A stretch of DNA of 13,073 nt, taken from assembly GCA_023091735.1 (NCBI GenBank), contig JALKBU010001291.1, positions 1 to 13,073 on the forward strand, given 5' to 3'. The notes under the pieces were generated by a model. It had not been told where the DNA came from, searched no databases, and saw only the letters and a list, made by a program, of their open reading frames with translations. The position numbers were made by a program, and so were the translations under genes. The stretch comes from Trichomonas tenax. Taxonomy: Eukaryota > Parabasalia > Trichomonadida > Trichomonadidae. Positions 1 through 7,481 of the stretch are shown in pieces (position 1 is the first letter of the stretch; the number at the start of each line of letters is the position of its first letter).

Positions 1-31
1 TATAATCATCAAAGAGATTCATAACAGAAGC
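1..31. repeat. 31-bp exact terminal direct repeat, left copy
   Basis: The first 31 bases of the window are identical to the last 31 (13043-13073). The match begins at base 1 and ends at the final base, as expected for a k-mer-sized overlap of a circular contig, a tandem unit, or a contig ending in a repeat. The repeat ends inside the left arm of the hairpin at 23-60. The match is read directly from the sequence; its cause is inference. Confidence 0.9.
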
Positions 32-60
32 CCATTAATGATTTGTAATGGGTTTCTGTT
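23..60. repeat. 15-bp-stem hairpin at the left end
   Basis: Bases 23-37 pair with 46-60 around an 8-base loop. All positions are Watson-Crick except a G30-T53 wobble. The left arm starts within the terminal direct repeat, so the other copy at the right end is cut off mid-arm. It could be a transcript-end structure, a replication or recombination site, or chance in AT-rich DNA. A 15-bp stem is longer than the surrounding sequence usually offers. Confidence 0.7.
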
Positions 61-123
61 TGTAATCATATCATGATTAAGTAATACCTTGCTAAGATCA
101 TGAAACAGATTGCATCACTAGAA

Positions 124-227
124 TCAGCACCCACAAAAAGCACGTAAATGTTTCATCAGATTCGTCCAGGAAGGGGGTTTACTCGTTAAAAATCGCAAAA
201 CTCAAAAAGGTCAACGAGAAAAAAAAT
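124..227 (+). repeat. Inverted repeat, left arm
   Basis: This stretch is the reverse complement of 12599-12702, at roughly four-fifths identity by hand alignment. It has a perfect 32-base core (171-202, starting AAGGGGGTTTACTCG). The outer edge is also conserved: TCAGCACCC, then AAAAGCACGTAAAT after three mismatched bases. About 20 bases between outer block and core are diverged. The arms enclose every gene in the window, giving a TIR-like layout of about 12.6 kb, but no transposase and no convincing target-site duplication is seen. It could equally be two opposed copies of a dispersed repeat. Confidence 0.85.
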
Positions 228-481
228 GGAGCCCAAAATTGTGTATAAATGATTGGCCAACTTTTTTTAGATAATTTGAGTAAAATTCCACCCGCAAATG
301 TATGTTTTATGAGTGATTTATCGCAAAATTTTCATCATTATCCAAACGACGACGAATAATAACTGCCCTTAAAATTTGTTAAATAAAGAACGAATAAAAG
401 TGGAATATTAATCGACAAATTAAGCAAATAAAAAAATGTTGACAAGAAAAAGAGTGGAGATATGTCTAATATAGAAAAGCC
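228..481. other. AT-rich spacer downstream of MATE gene
   Basis: This is sequence between the left inverted-repeat arm and the stop codon of the MATE gene. It has A/T runs and no frame with a convincing coding look. It should contain the 3' end of the minus-strand MATE transcript, but no clear poly(A) signal was picked out. Confidence 0.5.
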
Positions 482-1924
482 TTAATTGAGAACATTATAT
501 TCGTCTCTTCTTGAGAGTTTTGTCAATTGCACCAAATTGTAAATAACAAGGAATATGTCTAATATAACAACAATGACATCCTGTGAGTTATAAGAGTACA
601 TCATACGCATTGGCTTCGTCTTTCCTGTATAGTAGAAAACGAAGGTAGCGATTAAAACAATCGTTCCACGAAGAAGCGATGGGATCATAGCGATCATTGG
701 TCGCCCAGAAGCGAGGAGGAAGTTGACGCTAGAATCGTTCAGTGGAATCAGCCAGTTTGTATAGAATGGGATTCTCAAGAAGATTTTAGCGAATGCCAAC
801 TGATCAGACTCCCTCATCCAGATGCTTGCGACCCAGTCGCCGTGAATCTGCATGAGTGGTACCCAGCACAAGTGGTATAATTCTGTGATTATAACTGCGC
901 GAATAAATAACTGAATCAATCTCGGATAGTTTCCGCTTCCACGTGCGTAGCTGCCTGTTGTCATGAGGCCCTGGTTGATACCGATTGAAACGGAGTTGAC
1001 AGCACTTTGCAATTTGAGGAAGACTGAGAAAGCATTCGGGATTCGGTCAGCCTCGCCGGAAAAGACAGCAGCCTTCATCATGTAGTGAAGGAGGACCATT
1101 GGTGGGAGGGCGCCAGCAAGGATGTTGAGGATGAATGGTGTGCCGAGAAGGAGAGCGTTGAGTGTTTCCTTGGAAACTTTCTTGAGGAATAATGACCATC
1201 CAGGGCGAATGTTGAACTTTCCTGAGAAGATGAGGATAGTAAGAATGATGCCTGGAATACTCTGAGAGAGAGCGAATGATACACCAGCGTACTTAATCGG
1301 GACTTTGATAACGAAGAGCAAGATTGGGCTGATGCAGCCGCAGTTCAAAGCGAAAGCAGCAAACTGCAAGATACCGCAAAGGATGGAGCGTCCCTGGCTC
1401 TGAATGAATCCACAGCTGAGCTGGAATAAAGCAGTGAATGGCATACCAATCAGAATTGGCGTTATATACTGCCTACCGGACTCAGCCATTTCGCTTGTGC
1501 ATCCCATGAAGCTAAGCATTGGGATTGCAACAAAGTAAAACATCACAGATACTAAAATCATTGCAACAAAAGCGATTCTAAACAAGTCTGTAATAACCTG
1601 GCCTGCATCTTCCTTCTTGCCGGCACCGATGAGGCCCGCAATTTTAGCGATTGTCGACTGTGCGAAAAAGATTGTGACGCAAACAGACAAATAGCGGATG
1701 AGTGACGAAAATCCGACAATGCCAACAGCATCATCACCGAGTGCTTTAGAAATTAACATCATATCTACAGCATCGTGAAAAGATATACCGCTATTAAACA
1801 TCAATGGACCGACACTCATCTTCAAGAGTGTGAGCGCAATGTTCTTTGACTCGAAGCGCTTCTGCTCTTCCGTTTTCTCGACCGAATTGAGCGAAGTAAG
1901 TGATTTTACTTCGTTTTCTTTCAT
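482..1924 (-). CDS. MATE-family multidrug/solute efflux transporter
   Basis: This is a 480-residue integral membrane protein of the multidrug and toxic compound extrusion type, a family that exports organic cations or metabolites using H+ or Na+ gradients. A charged cytosolic tail (about 1-27) is followed by some twelve hydrophobic segments in two halves. The half-repeat signature is visible twice, as FIQSQGRS near 173-180 and FLLASGRP near 402-409, each leading into another membrane helix. This repeated small loop plus helix is typical of MATE proteins. Length is normal for the family (450-500). The start is supported by an Inr-like TCATT directly before the ATG. The gene points away from the 2.4-kb spacer, and its 3' end faces the left inverted repeat. 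Its substrate cannot be told. Family assignment is fairly sure; the plasma versus internal membrane location is unknown. Confidence 0.85.
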   Translation of the reverse strand: MKENEVKSLTSLNSVEKTEEQKRFESKNIALTLLKMSVGPLMFNSGISFHDAVDMMLISKALGDDAVGIVGFSSLIRYLSVCVTIFFAQSTIAKIAGLIGAGKKEDAGQVITDLFRIAFVAMILVSVMFYFVAIPMLSFMGCTSEMAESGRQYITPILIGMPFTALFQLSCGFIQSQGRSILCGILQFAAFALNCGCISPILLFVIKVPIKYAGVSFALSQSIPGIILTILIFSGKFNIRPGWSLFLKKVSKETLNALLLGTPFILNILAGALPPMVLLHYMMKAAVFSGEADRIPNAFSVFLKLQSAVNSVSIGINQGLMTTGSYARGSGNYPRLIQLFIRAVIITELYHLCWVPLMQIHGDWVASIWMRESDQLAFAKIFLRIPFYTNWLIPLNDSSVNFLLASGRPMIAMIPSLLRGTIVLIATFVFYYTGKTKPMRMMYSYNSQDVIVVILDIFLVIYNLVQLTKLSRRDEYNVLN

Positions 1925-1929
1925 AATGA
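1925..1929 (-). promoter_or_regulatory. Possible Inr (TCATT) at MATE start
   Basis: On the minus strand TCATT lies immediately before the start codon. It fits the trichomonad initiator consensus TCA-Py-(T/A), which normally sits within about 20 bases of the ATG. Five bases is a short match, so this rests on position. The phosphatase and profilin-like genes also have TCA directly before ATG (4292-4294 and 5805-5807), but the next base is A rather than a pyrimidine, so they fit the consensus less well. Confidence 0.3.
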
Positions 1930-2658
1930 TTTTATTAAAATTTAGCGAGGGATCATTTTCCCCTCAATTTTTTGTGCAAAAAAATGAACATAAAATATGA
2001 TGCTGGTGATTGTCTAAAGTCTATTTTCATCAAAATCTCGATTTTTAAAGAAAAAACTGAGAAAACCAGATGGAGAAGTGTATCAACTCTGGGGGTCAGA
2101 ACCAGATCAAATATTTATGGGCAAATATAACTCTTATGTGATGCCATACATAGTTGTAGTGTTAAACATATATAATATCGTTTCATATTTTTCGTTAACA
2201 ATTTGATATCAGCTTATTATTGAGTAAATAGCAATATTTATTATAATTATATCACATGCCAACAGCATAGTAACATATTACAAATAATACATAATACAAG
2301 CTCCTAATTGAATAATTGTTCAGTATCTTAATTGATAAATACACGAAATCATTGCGGAGACGACAATATACATAGATGCATGCAGATATAACATGTTTTC
2401 AATGTGATACACCAACTTATACTCATAGCCTCACAATGAATATGATGAAATTATTGATTAATAAAAATAAAGTATTCAAAAATAAAAACGATGGGAAAAT
2501 AATTCGCATCATATATACTATTTTATTAATGTAAACGGTGTCAAATAAATTGTGAAAAAACGTGACTTTTAACCTTATCCACTTTTTAAAATATGTTTAT
2601 TATAACATTTACATAATGATAATGCTAATTTCGCCAATTTTGGTCGCTAAAAACCGAA
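1930..2658. other. AT-rich intergenic region, no supported gene
   Basis: The upstream side of the MATE gene. A plus-strand frame from about 2018 to a TGA near 2204 is free of stops for roughly 60 codons and reads partly protein-like (around 2072-2150). A run of that length is expected by chance in 2 kb of such AT-rich DNA and it lacks an early ATG, so it is not called a gene. Nothing else was seen beyond A/T runs. Confidence 0.4.
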
Positions 2659-2758
2659 TTTGAGAGTTAAAACACTTCTCAATGGAGATCAGAGTGATCT
2701 CTCCATTCGTGTGTGATCGCGTGTTTAAGGCATTGCGTTGTTTTAACCGATACTCAAA
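2659..2758. repeat. ~100-nt nested palindromic element
   Basis: Nested inverted repeats form one possible long stem. TTTGAG (2659-2664) pairs with CTCAAA (2753-2758), and TTAAAACA (2667-2674) pairs with TGTTTTAA (2739-2746). Inside is a separate strong hairpin (2681-2707) in which AATGGA-GATCA pairs with TGATC-TCCATT, with a small bulge. The interior is visibly less AT-rich than its surroundings. It does not have a tRNA cloverleaf or a T-loop motif. It could be a structured RNA, a small MITE-like palindrome or a cruciform-forming site. Confidence 0.45.
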
Positions 2759-3572
2759 CATTACATGTTTATTATGATGATTTACAATTCTCTCACAAAG
2801 GTTTTTTCCTAGACTATTTTGCTGAATGGAGTATAATGTCTATGTCTGCGTAAGTGCAATGAGCATGTTCGCAATTGTCATTAACTTAATTAATTAATTG
2901 TGCATGAAGTTTATATGAAAGCTAATCTATTTGCGTCTTTATTTATTCAAATTTTTTTATATTCGTGCTGTTTGGAACTGAATTTCAAATGCCAGGACAA
3001 AAAAATGTATTTTACCATTCTTGAACATGGAAATATCTATTTCAGGATGTGTTGTGTAATACCAATAGTTTAAAAGATGCGTTTCATGATTGTGGGCAGA
3101 ACATCATTTTTTGAACGCATCATTTATCATCTTTCTTTCATTATTTAGCATTCTTATCTTCTAATGCATGTAGTTCACTAAAATAATGATGATGCATTTG
3201 CTAAATCGATCAAGATGCCAGAAAACGAATACAAAAAATCGATGATGCTCAAAAATTGTCAAAAATTTGTGAATTGGAAAGATAGATAGCCAGCACAATA
3301 TCCTTAATTCATTGGCAACCAATGATCTTATCTTTTTACTTTAAACATTATTCTTAGTGCATGAAAATAAGCCCAAAAATATGAATGATAATTATCAATT
3401 ATTATTATCGTATAATCGTATTGATTCTTTCATCGCTATAACATGGAGTTGCTTCATGCATAAATCATGCACGAGTGTGTTGACTAAAAATATAACAGAA
3501 AGTATATTTTTATTGAAGAAATTTATATTTTCTTAACAAATCTCTGAACATGCTAATTGGTATACTTATATG
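2759..3572. other. AT-rich intergenic region, no supported gene
   Basis: Long AT-rich spacer. A 34-codon plus-strand frame ending with the TAG at 3287-3289 contains a protein-like stretch but is too short and has no recognisable family. No RNA gene, repeat array or mobile-element gene was recognised here. Confidence 0.4.
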
Positions 3573-3788
3573 TTAAAGCTGGATTCGGGCGGACCTAAGC
3601 ATGCTTATATTTTCGGATAAATGATATAGATGATATCCAATCAGGAGAAAATTTGGATAATTCTTGAAAAATTCATGACTAGCGTTTTCGATTTCCTCAT
3701 CAACAACATCAGTAAAATAGATGGAATATTGTATTGCATGTCCACTAATATATTTTGTAGCAGTTAAATGTATAATATCACATATCAA
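3573..3788 (-). CDS. Doubtful small ORF, 71 aa
   Basis: A 71-codon minus-strand frame from ATG to stop, stop-free for about 14 further codons upstream. The translation has a plausible composition (the stretch VVDEEIENASHEFFKNYPNF is protein-like), no membrane helix and no family I recognise. In DNA this AT-rich a run of about 85 open codons somewhere in 2 kb is only mildly surprising. It lies next to a decayed gene remnant on the opposite strand. It may be a real short gene, a remnant of a longer one, or chance. Confidence 0.25.
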   Translation of the reverse strand: MICDIIHLTATKYISGHAIQYSIYFTDVVDEEIENASHEFFKNYPNFLLIGYHLYHLSENISMLRSARIQL

Positions 3789-3844
3789 TATATCGAGACT
3801 GAATTAAATCACATAAAATATATCATTTATTTTGATGTTGGTAG

Positions 3845-4263
3845 ATATACAACTATGAACCTAGTCATCTGCATATCAACAACACAGCAATATATGTAAC
3901 TCACCCAATAATTCATAGTTGTCACCCACCTTCATATGCGATAAAAGCAATTAAATCAAGTTTTTGCTATAACACACAATTTAAAACTATTCCTCTGCAT
4001 TATCTTTGCGAACAAATAATTACGAATTCAAAAGATGAATGGTATCAAAAAATTGAAGCTCCACATCTATTTCTTTCAATATGTGGTAACCCATATATCG
4101 TAGATATGATAGTGCCAACGGTCAATGATCAACTTATTTTCCAAATCCTCCCAGATCGAGGTAAAAAGCGGCAATTCTGGGGACTGTTATTTCTTTTGAT
4201 GATTTCCAGATTATGCAACGGATGAGGAAGATATCCAACAAATATCAGTTTGTAAATTTGTAA
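3845..4263 (+). pseudogene. 5'-truncated, frameshifted gene remnant
   Basis: A frame is open for 126 codons from just after a TAG (3842-3844) to a TGA (4223-4225). It reads like real protein, for example HLFLSICGNPYIVDMIVP near 4060-4115. It has no ATG until the internal one at about 4107, so the N-terminus is missing. At a run of five A (4163-4167) the protein-like reading passes to the -1 frame, which is open from 4165 to the TAA at 4261-4263 and contains GTVISFDDFQIMQRM. Before 4165 that second frame is closed by TAA at 4162-4164. The simplest reading is loss of one A from a longer run. The original product is not recognised. The remnant ends only 31 bases before the phosphatase ATG, so phosphatase promoter elements may lie inside it. 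Confidence 0.55.
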
Positions 4264-4294
4264 ACCAACAAAAATTTTTTAAAGTAGGAGATCA

Positions 4295-5209
4295 ATGCTA
4301 GATGTCAATAGATTGATCTCGACTTTAAACAATTGCCAGGTCCCCGACGAAAAGGACCTGTTCCCTCTATTTGACAAAGCCATCGAAATACTACAATCAG
4401 AAAGTAACATCAAAGAATTAAGTTCGCCAATAACAGTCTGCGGTGATATCCATGGTCAATTCTTCGATTTGCAGGAACTTTTCAGGGTAGGAGGAGAATG
4501 CCCTGATACAAACTACATCTTTTTGGGTGATTATGTCGATCGTGGTTATCATTCAGTTGAAACATTTTTACTTTTGCTTTGCTTGTTCGTGAAGTACCCA
4601 TACCGCATAACGCTTTTACGTGGAAACCACGAAGCAAGACAAACAACACAGGCATATGGTTTCTACGATGAGTGCGTTAGAAAATTCGGATCAGCAAACA
4701 TCTGGAAAGCTTGCACAGATTTATTTGATTTCCTGCCGATTGCAGCACTTATTGACGGACAGATTTTCTGTGTCCATGGAGGTTTGTCACCGGATGTAAA
4801 ATTAATTGATGACATTAGACAGATCGAAAGGAAGATCGAGCCACCAAATCAAGGTGCTTACTGCGATCTTCTTTGGAGTGATCCTGAAAATATCGAAGGA
4901 TACAGCTCAAGCCCACGTGGTGCTGGATATCTCTTCGGCGGAGATGTTGTAAAGGCATTTAACGAACAGAACAAAACTACCTTTATTTGCAGAGCCCATC
5001 AATTGATGATGGATGGTTACAGCTTAATGTTCAACGATACATTAGCAACTGTATGGAGCGCACCAAATTATTGCTATAGAAGCGGAAATGTGGCATCAAT
5101 TTTAGAATTTGATGAGCATTTGAACAGATCTTTCAAGATCTTTGAGGCAACACCTCCTAATGAATGCCAGAACTCATTACAACCACCTGTTCTTGAATAT
5201 TTCTCATAA
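4295..5209 (+). CDS. Ser/Thr protein phosphatase catalytic subunit, PP2A/PP4/PP6 group
   Basis: This 304-residue catalytic subunit hydrolyses phosphoserine and phosphothreonine using two metal ions. All signature blocks are present: GDIHGQ (50-55), GDYVDRG (78-84), LRGNHE (108-113), HGGLSP (161-166), [10 protein letters not shown] (206-215), RAHQ (233-236) and [11 protein letters not shown] (255-265). Metal ligands and catalytic residues D51, H53, D79, N111, H112, H161 and H235 are in place. Length and the [10 protein letters not shown] and FRVGG blocks place it in the PP2A/PP4/PP6 group, with PP4-like wording in several places, rather than PP1. The tail ends in EYFS where PP2A-group enzymes have DYFL; the last Leu is the carboxymethylated residue that governs regulatory-subunit binding. 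YRSGN also replaces the usual YRCGN. The stop lies in TAAA. It is convergent with the profilin-like gene across 217 bases. It probably acts in cytosol or nucleus with scaffold subunits. Confidence 0.95.
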   Translation: MLDVNRLISTLNNCQVPDEKDLFPLFDKAIEILQSESNIKELSSPITVCGDIHGQFFDLQELFRVGGECPDTNYIFLGDYVDRGYHSVETFLLLLCLFVKYPYRITLLRGNHEARQTTQAYGFYDECVRKFGSANIWKACTDLFDFLPIAALIDGQIFCVHGGLSPDVKLIDDIRQIERKIEPPNQGAYCDLLWSDPENIEGYSSSPRGAGYLFGGDVVKAFNEQNKTTFICRAHQLMMDGYSLMFNDTLATVWSAPNYCYRSGNVASILEFDEHLNRSFKIFEATPPNECQNSLQPPVLEYFS

Positions 5210-5426
5210 AAATCTATATATTTGATTTGCAAATTATTATGAATTCTATGTTATAAAAGAATAAACATTATCTTAATAGAACATTTAATTAATAACAACC
5301 TACAACAAAGCACCCATAAAGAGTACGAGAAAATCCAATATAAACAATATGATCAAAAAATTTTCATTAACCAACTAAGACCGAGGATCAGAATCAAGTA
5401 TACACAAGTTGGTTCATATGATTCGA
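5210..5426. other. Shared 3' spacer of convergent genes
   Basis: 217 AT-rich bases between the stop codons of the plus-strand phosphatase and the minus-strand profilin-like gene. It must hold both transcript ends. No strong hairpin or further gene is visible. Confidence 0.5.
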
Positions 5427-5804
5427 TTACTGCTTTTGCTGCTCAATCGATTGATATAAATTTGCTAATCTGGAAATTGCATTAAAGCAAATAGAAGTTT
5501 CGTGTGTCTCATTGTGGTATGCAACTATAAAGGATTTTTCAAGTCTTATTCCAACAATTCCAACATAACTTCGTACTGCAATAAAATGTTTCATTGAGTG
5601 ATTGATAACGATGTAATCCTCATTTCTGAATTGGATGGTTGTACCCATCTTCTTTTCTGGCATCGTAAATAAGACTGAAATTTCATCAATTTCTTTTGCA
5701 GTAAAACTGAACTCTATTGTCTTGATGATAGTGGTCCCATCCGAAGAAATGATGCCTATCTGCTCCGCGTATGGTTCAACTTCTTTCAGAAAGGATGCTA
5801 ACAT
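5427..5804 (-). CDS. Profilin-like protein
   Basis: 125 residues, the normal size of profilin, a cytosolic actin-monomer-binding protein that also binds proline-rich ligands. The second half fits the profilin pattern: a glycine-led strand and Tyr (MGTTIQFRNEDYIVIN, 53-68), then a basic/hydrophobic strand, a GIVGIRLEKSFIVAYHN block (82-98) matching the strand pair before the C-terminal helix, and an amphipathic C-terminal helix (about 105-120). Near the start, IGIISSDGTTI (16-26) resembles the family's stretch following helix 1. It is diverged: the usual N-terminal Trp is absent, so classic polyproline binding is doubtful. The ATG is preceded by TCA. The stop TAA is followed by T. It could instead be another small alpha/beta protein of similar fold; moderate confidence. 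Confidence 0.6.
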   Translation of the reverse strand: MLASFLKEVEPYAEQIGIISSDGTTIIKTIEFSFTAKEIDEISVLFTMPEKKMGTTIQFRNEDYIVINHSMKHFIAVRSYVGIVGIRLEKSFIVAYHNETHETSICFNAISRLANLYQSIEQQKQ

Positions 5805-6069
5805 TGAGAAAAATCAAAAAAAAATGAAATCATTTCACAAATAAATGACCAAAATTGTCAAATCTTATTTTAATTATACCGATTTTAAATTAAAGTATTC
5901 TAATTGAGGGAAAATGAAATAATTAAAATAGCACAATATTTCATGCTTTTTATTCAGGTAACATAAAAATAAAATATATCTGTTAAATCATCATGATTTT
6001 CGAATTAAATATTATATTGAAGAGTTTATGATATTTCAAAAATGTTATAATGTCCATACAGTTAATATT
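5805..6069. other. Spacer between two minus-strand genes
   Basis: 265 AT-rich bases upstream of the profilin-like gene and downstream of the zinc-finger gene. It must contain the profilin promoter. A TCATT matching the initiator pattern lies about 20-25 bases before the profilin ATG on the minus strand, within a T-rich stretch. No other element is evident. Confidence 0.4.
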
Positions 6070-7407
6070 TTAATAGTCTTTATGTTCCTCCCATGTATGC
6101 TGGAGCAAATAAACAGGAGATGTGAACTTCTGCTTGCATATCGAGCATTTGAATTTAAGTCCATCCAACTCTAACTCACCTCTAGCCTTCAAAGAAAGCT
6201 CCATCTTCTCTAACTTAGACCAGAATTCATCAGTTACACCACCAGTTGCCTCCTTCTTTACGGCAATCTTACTAGTATTAATACTAATTTGAGGTGCAGA
6301 TGGTGGAGGTGACTTTCTCTCTGGCTTAAGCGGAGCTGCTGGCTGAATTTGCGGAACGAAAGCAGGAATAGAAACTGGTGCCGACCTTGTGGGTTGCTGC
6401 TGATGCATTGGCGGTGGATTTTCAGGCTTAGCAGGAGCAGGTTGTGGTGATGCAAACTGGACATTCAGGTTTGCAGGATCGATTCTGAATGTTGGCTGCG
6501 TATTCTGTACCATGCTGCTAGCAGGTGCTGGAGCAAAGTTTGCGGGATTAATTGGTGCAAATCTTGCAGGATTCAATCCACTCATTGAAGTTTGCTGAAT
6601 GAATTGATTTGATGGAGCAGGCATTGGATTGAACTGAAGAATTGGTTGTGGATTGAATTGCGGAGCAGGCTGAGGATTAAAGCCCATCTGTGGTTGGAAC
6701 GGCCTTGGATTCAACATTTGCGGATTGATCATCATTCCTGGTGGAGGAGTTTGGATTAAATTGTTTGCTGGTGCAGGGGCTGGAGCTGGTGCAACCATTT
6801 GTATTGGTTGGCTTGGTGGAGACCACAAATATACAAACATTGATGGATAAAAGCTAACAGTTAAGTAAGCAATGACTTTGGATGGAAATGGTTTCCTTCT
6901 AATGTAGTTATCTTCCAAAAATACCATGTATTCCTCGAAATAATCATATACATTGTCAGTGTATTTATCTTTGAGCTGTTCTTTGAATTCTGTGTTGAAA
7001 TATGAGTCTTTTTCGATAATTGTTGCGCTGATATTGAGTGAATTTTGGGACAATATCTTTTGTGTTTTTCCAGAAGCATCGTAAATTATAATTTTTGACT
7101 TCGTAACAGATTTAATTGAGTCTTTAACGATGGGTGATAACTGTGTATTTAAATCGATTAATGCAGTCCATTCATCTGTTGCAATAATGAGATTGTTTCC
7201 GATTTCATAGTAAGATATGACGATTTTCTTCGCCTGCAAGACAGGATGGAGGTATAAATTTGTGTTTGGAGAATTGGCTTGTAATCTAATGAAGTTTATC
7301 TTTCTATTTCTTGTGATTTCAATGCATTTCACGTTTTCAAAATTCCACGGCTCCTGGAATATCGACTGCAAGTCCTGATCCAGAAGAGAAAATGAATTAG
7401 AAGACAT
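6070..7407 (-). CDS. Proline-rich protein with one C-terminal C2H2 zinc finger
   Basis: 445 residues if started at the ATG at 7405-7407. The open frame reaches 44 codons further up, to 7539, but that would overlap the start of the opposite gene by 58 bases, so the inner ATG is preferred. The first ~190 residues are globular and unrecognised. Residues about 196-372 are a Pro/Gln/Asn/Ala-rich, probably disordered linker with recurring FNPQP-like and NPAxFAP units. Near the end is one canonical finger: C421-x2-C424-x12-H437-x4-H442, preceded by a charged helical stretch (FWSKLEKMELSLKARGELEL). The stop lies in TAAA. A globular N-terminus, long linker and lone terminal finger occur in some mRNA-processing factors (Pcf11 has a loosely similar layout), but the N-terminal part does not look like a CTD-interacting domain. 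Function unknown; nucleic-acid or protein binding by the finger is the safest guess. Confidence 0.75.
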   Translation of the reverse strand: MSSNSFSLLDQDLQSIFQEPWNFENVKCIEITRNRKINFIRLQANSPNTNLYLHPVLQAKKIVISYYEIGNNLIIATDEWTALIDLNTQLSPIVKDSIKSVTKSKIIIYDASGKTQKILSQNSLNISATIIEKDSYFNTEFKEQLKDKYTDNVYDYFEEYMVFLEDNYIRRKPFPSKVIAYLTVSFYPSMFVYLWSPPSQPIQMVAPAPAPAPANNLIQTPPPGMMINPQMLNPRPFQPQMGFNPQPAPQFNPQPILQFNPMPAPSNQFIQQTSMSGLNPARFAPINPANFAPAPASSMVQNTQPTFRIDPANLNVQFASPQPAPAKPENPPPMHQQQPTRSAPVSIPAFVPQIQPAAPLKPERKSPPPSAPQISINTSKIAVKKEATGGVTDEFWSKLEKMELSLKARGELELDGLKFKCSICKQKFTSPVYLLQHTWEEHKDY

Positions 7408-7481
7408 TCTTATATTTTTGGCACTTTTAAAGACCAAACTTCTCCTATCGTCTTTCTTTGTAAAGAATTCAAAAAAATATA
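7408..7481. promoter_or_regulatory. Short divergent promoter region
   Basis: Only 74 bases separate the preferred start of the zinc-finger gene (minus) from that of the giant ASH-type gene (plus), so both promoters must lie here or reach into the neighbouring coding sequence. The stretch is A/T-rich, with TTCAAAAAAATATA just before the plus-strand ATG. No perfect TCA-Py-(T/A) initiator is seen next to either start. Co-regulation of the pair is possible but unproven. Confidence 0.4.

Noticed and set aside
2018..2206. About 60 stop-free plus-strand codons with a partly protein-like reading
   Set aside because: A run of this length is expected about once by chance in a 2-kb spacer this AT-rich. 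It has no early ATG, and no family is recognised.
2659..2758. tRNA gene
   Set aside because: The stems do not form a cloverleaf and there is no T-loop or D-loop motif.
3186..3289. 34-codon plus-strand protein-like frame
   Set aside because: Too short to distinguish from chance.
4160..4170. Programmed -1 frameshift site in the gene remnant
   Set aside because: The A5-G run does not make a canonical X-XXY-YYZ heptamer, and the missing 5' end already points to decay.
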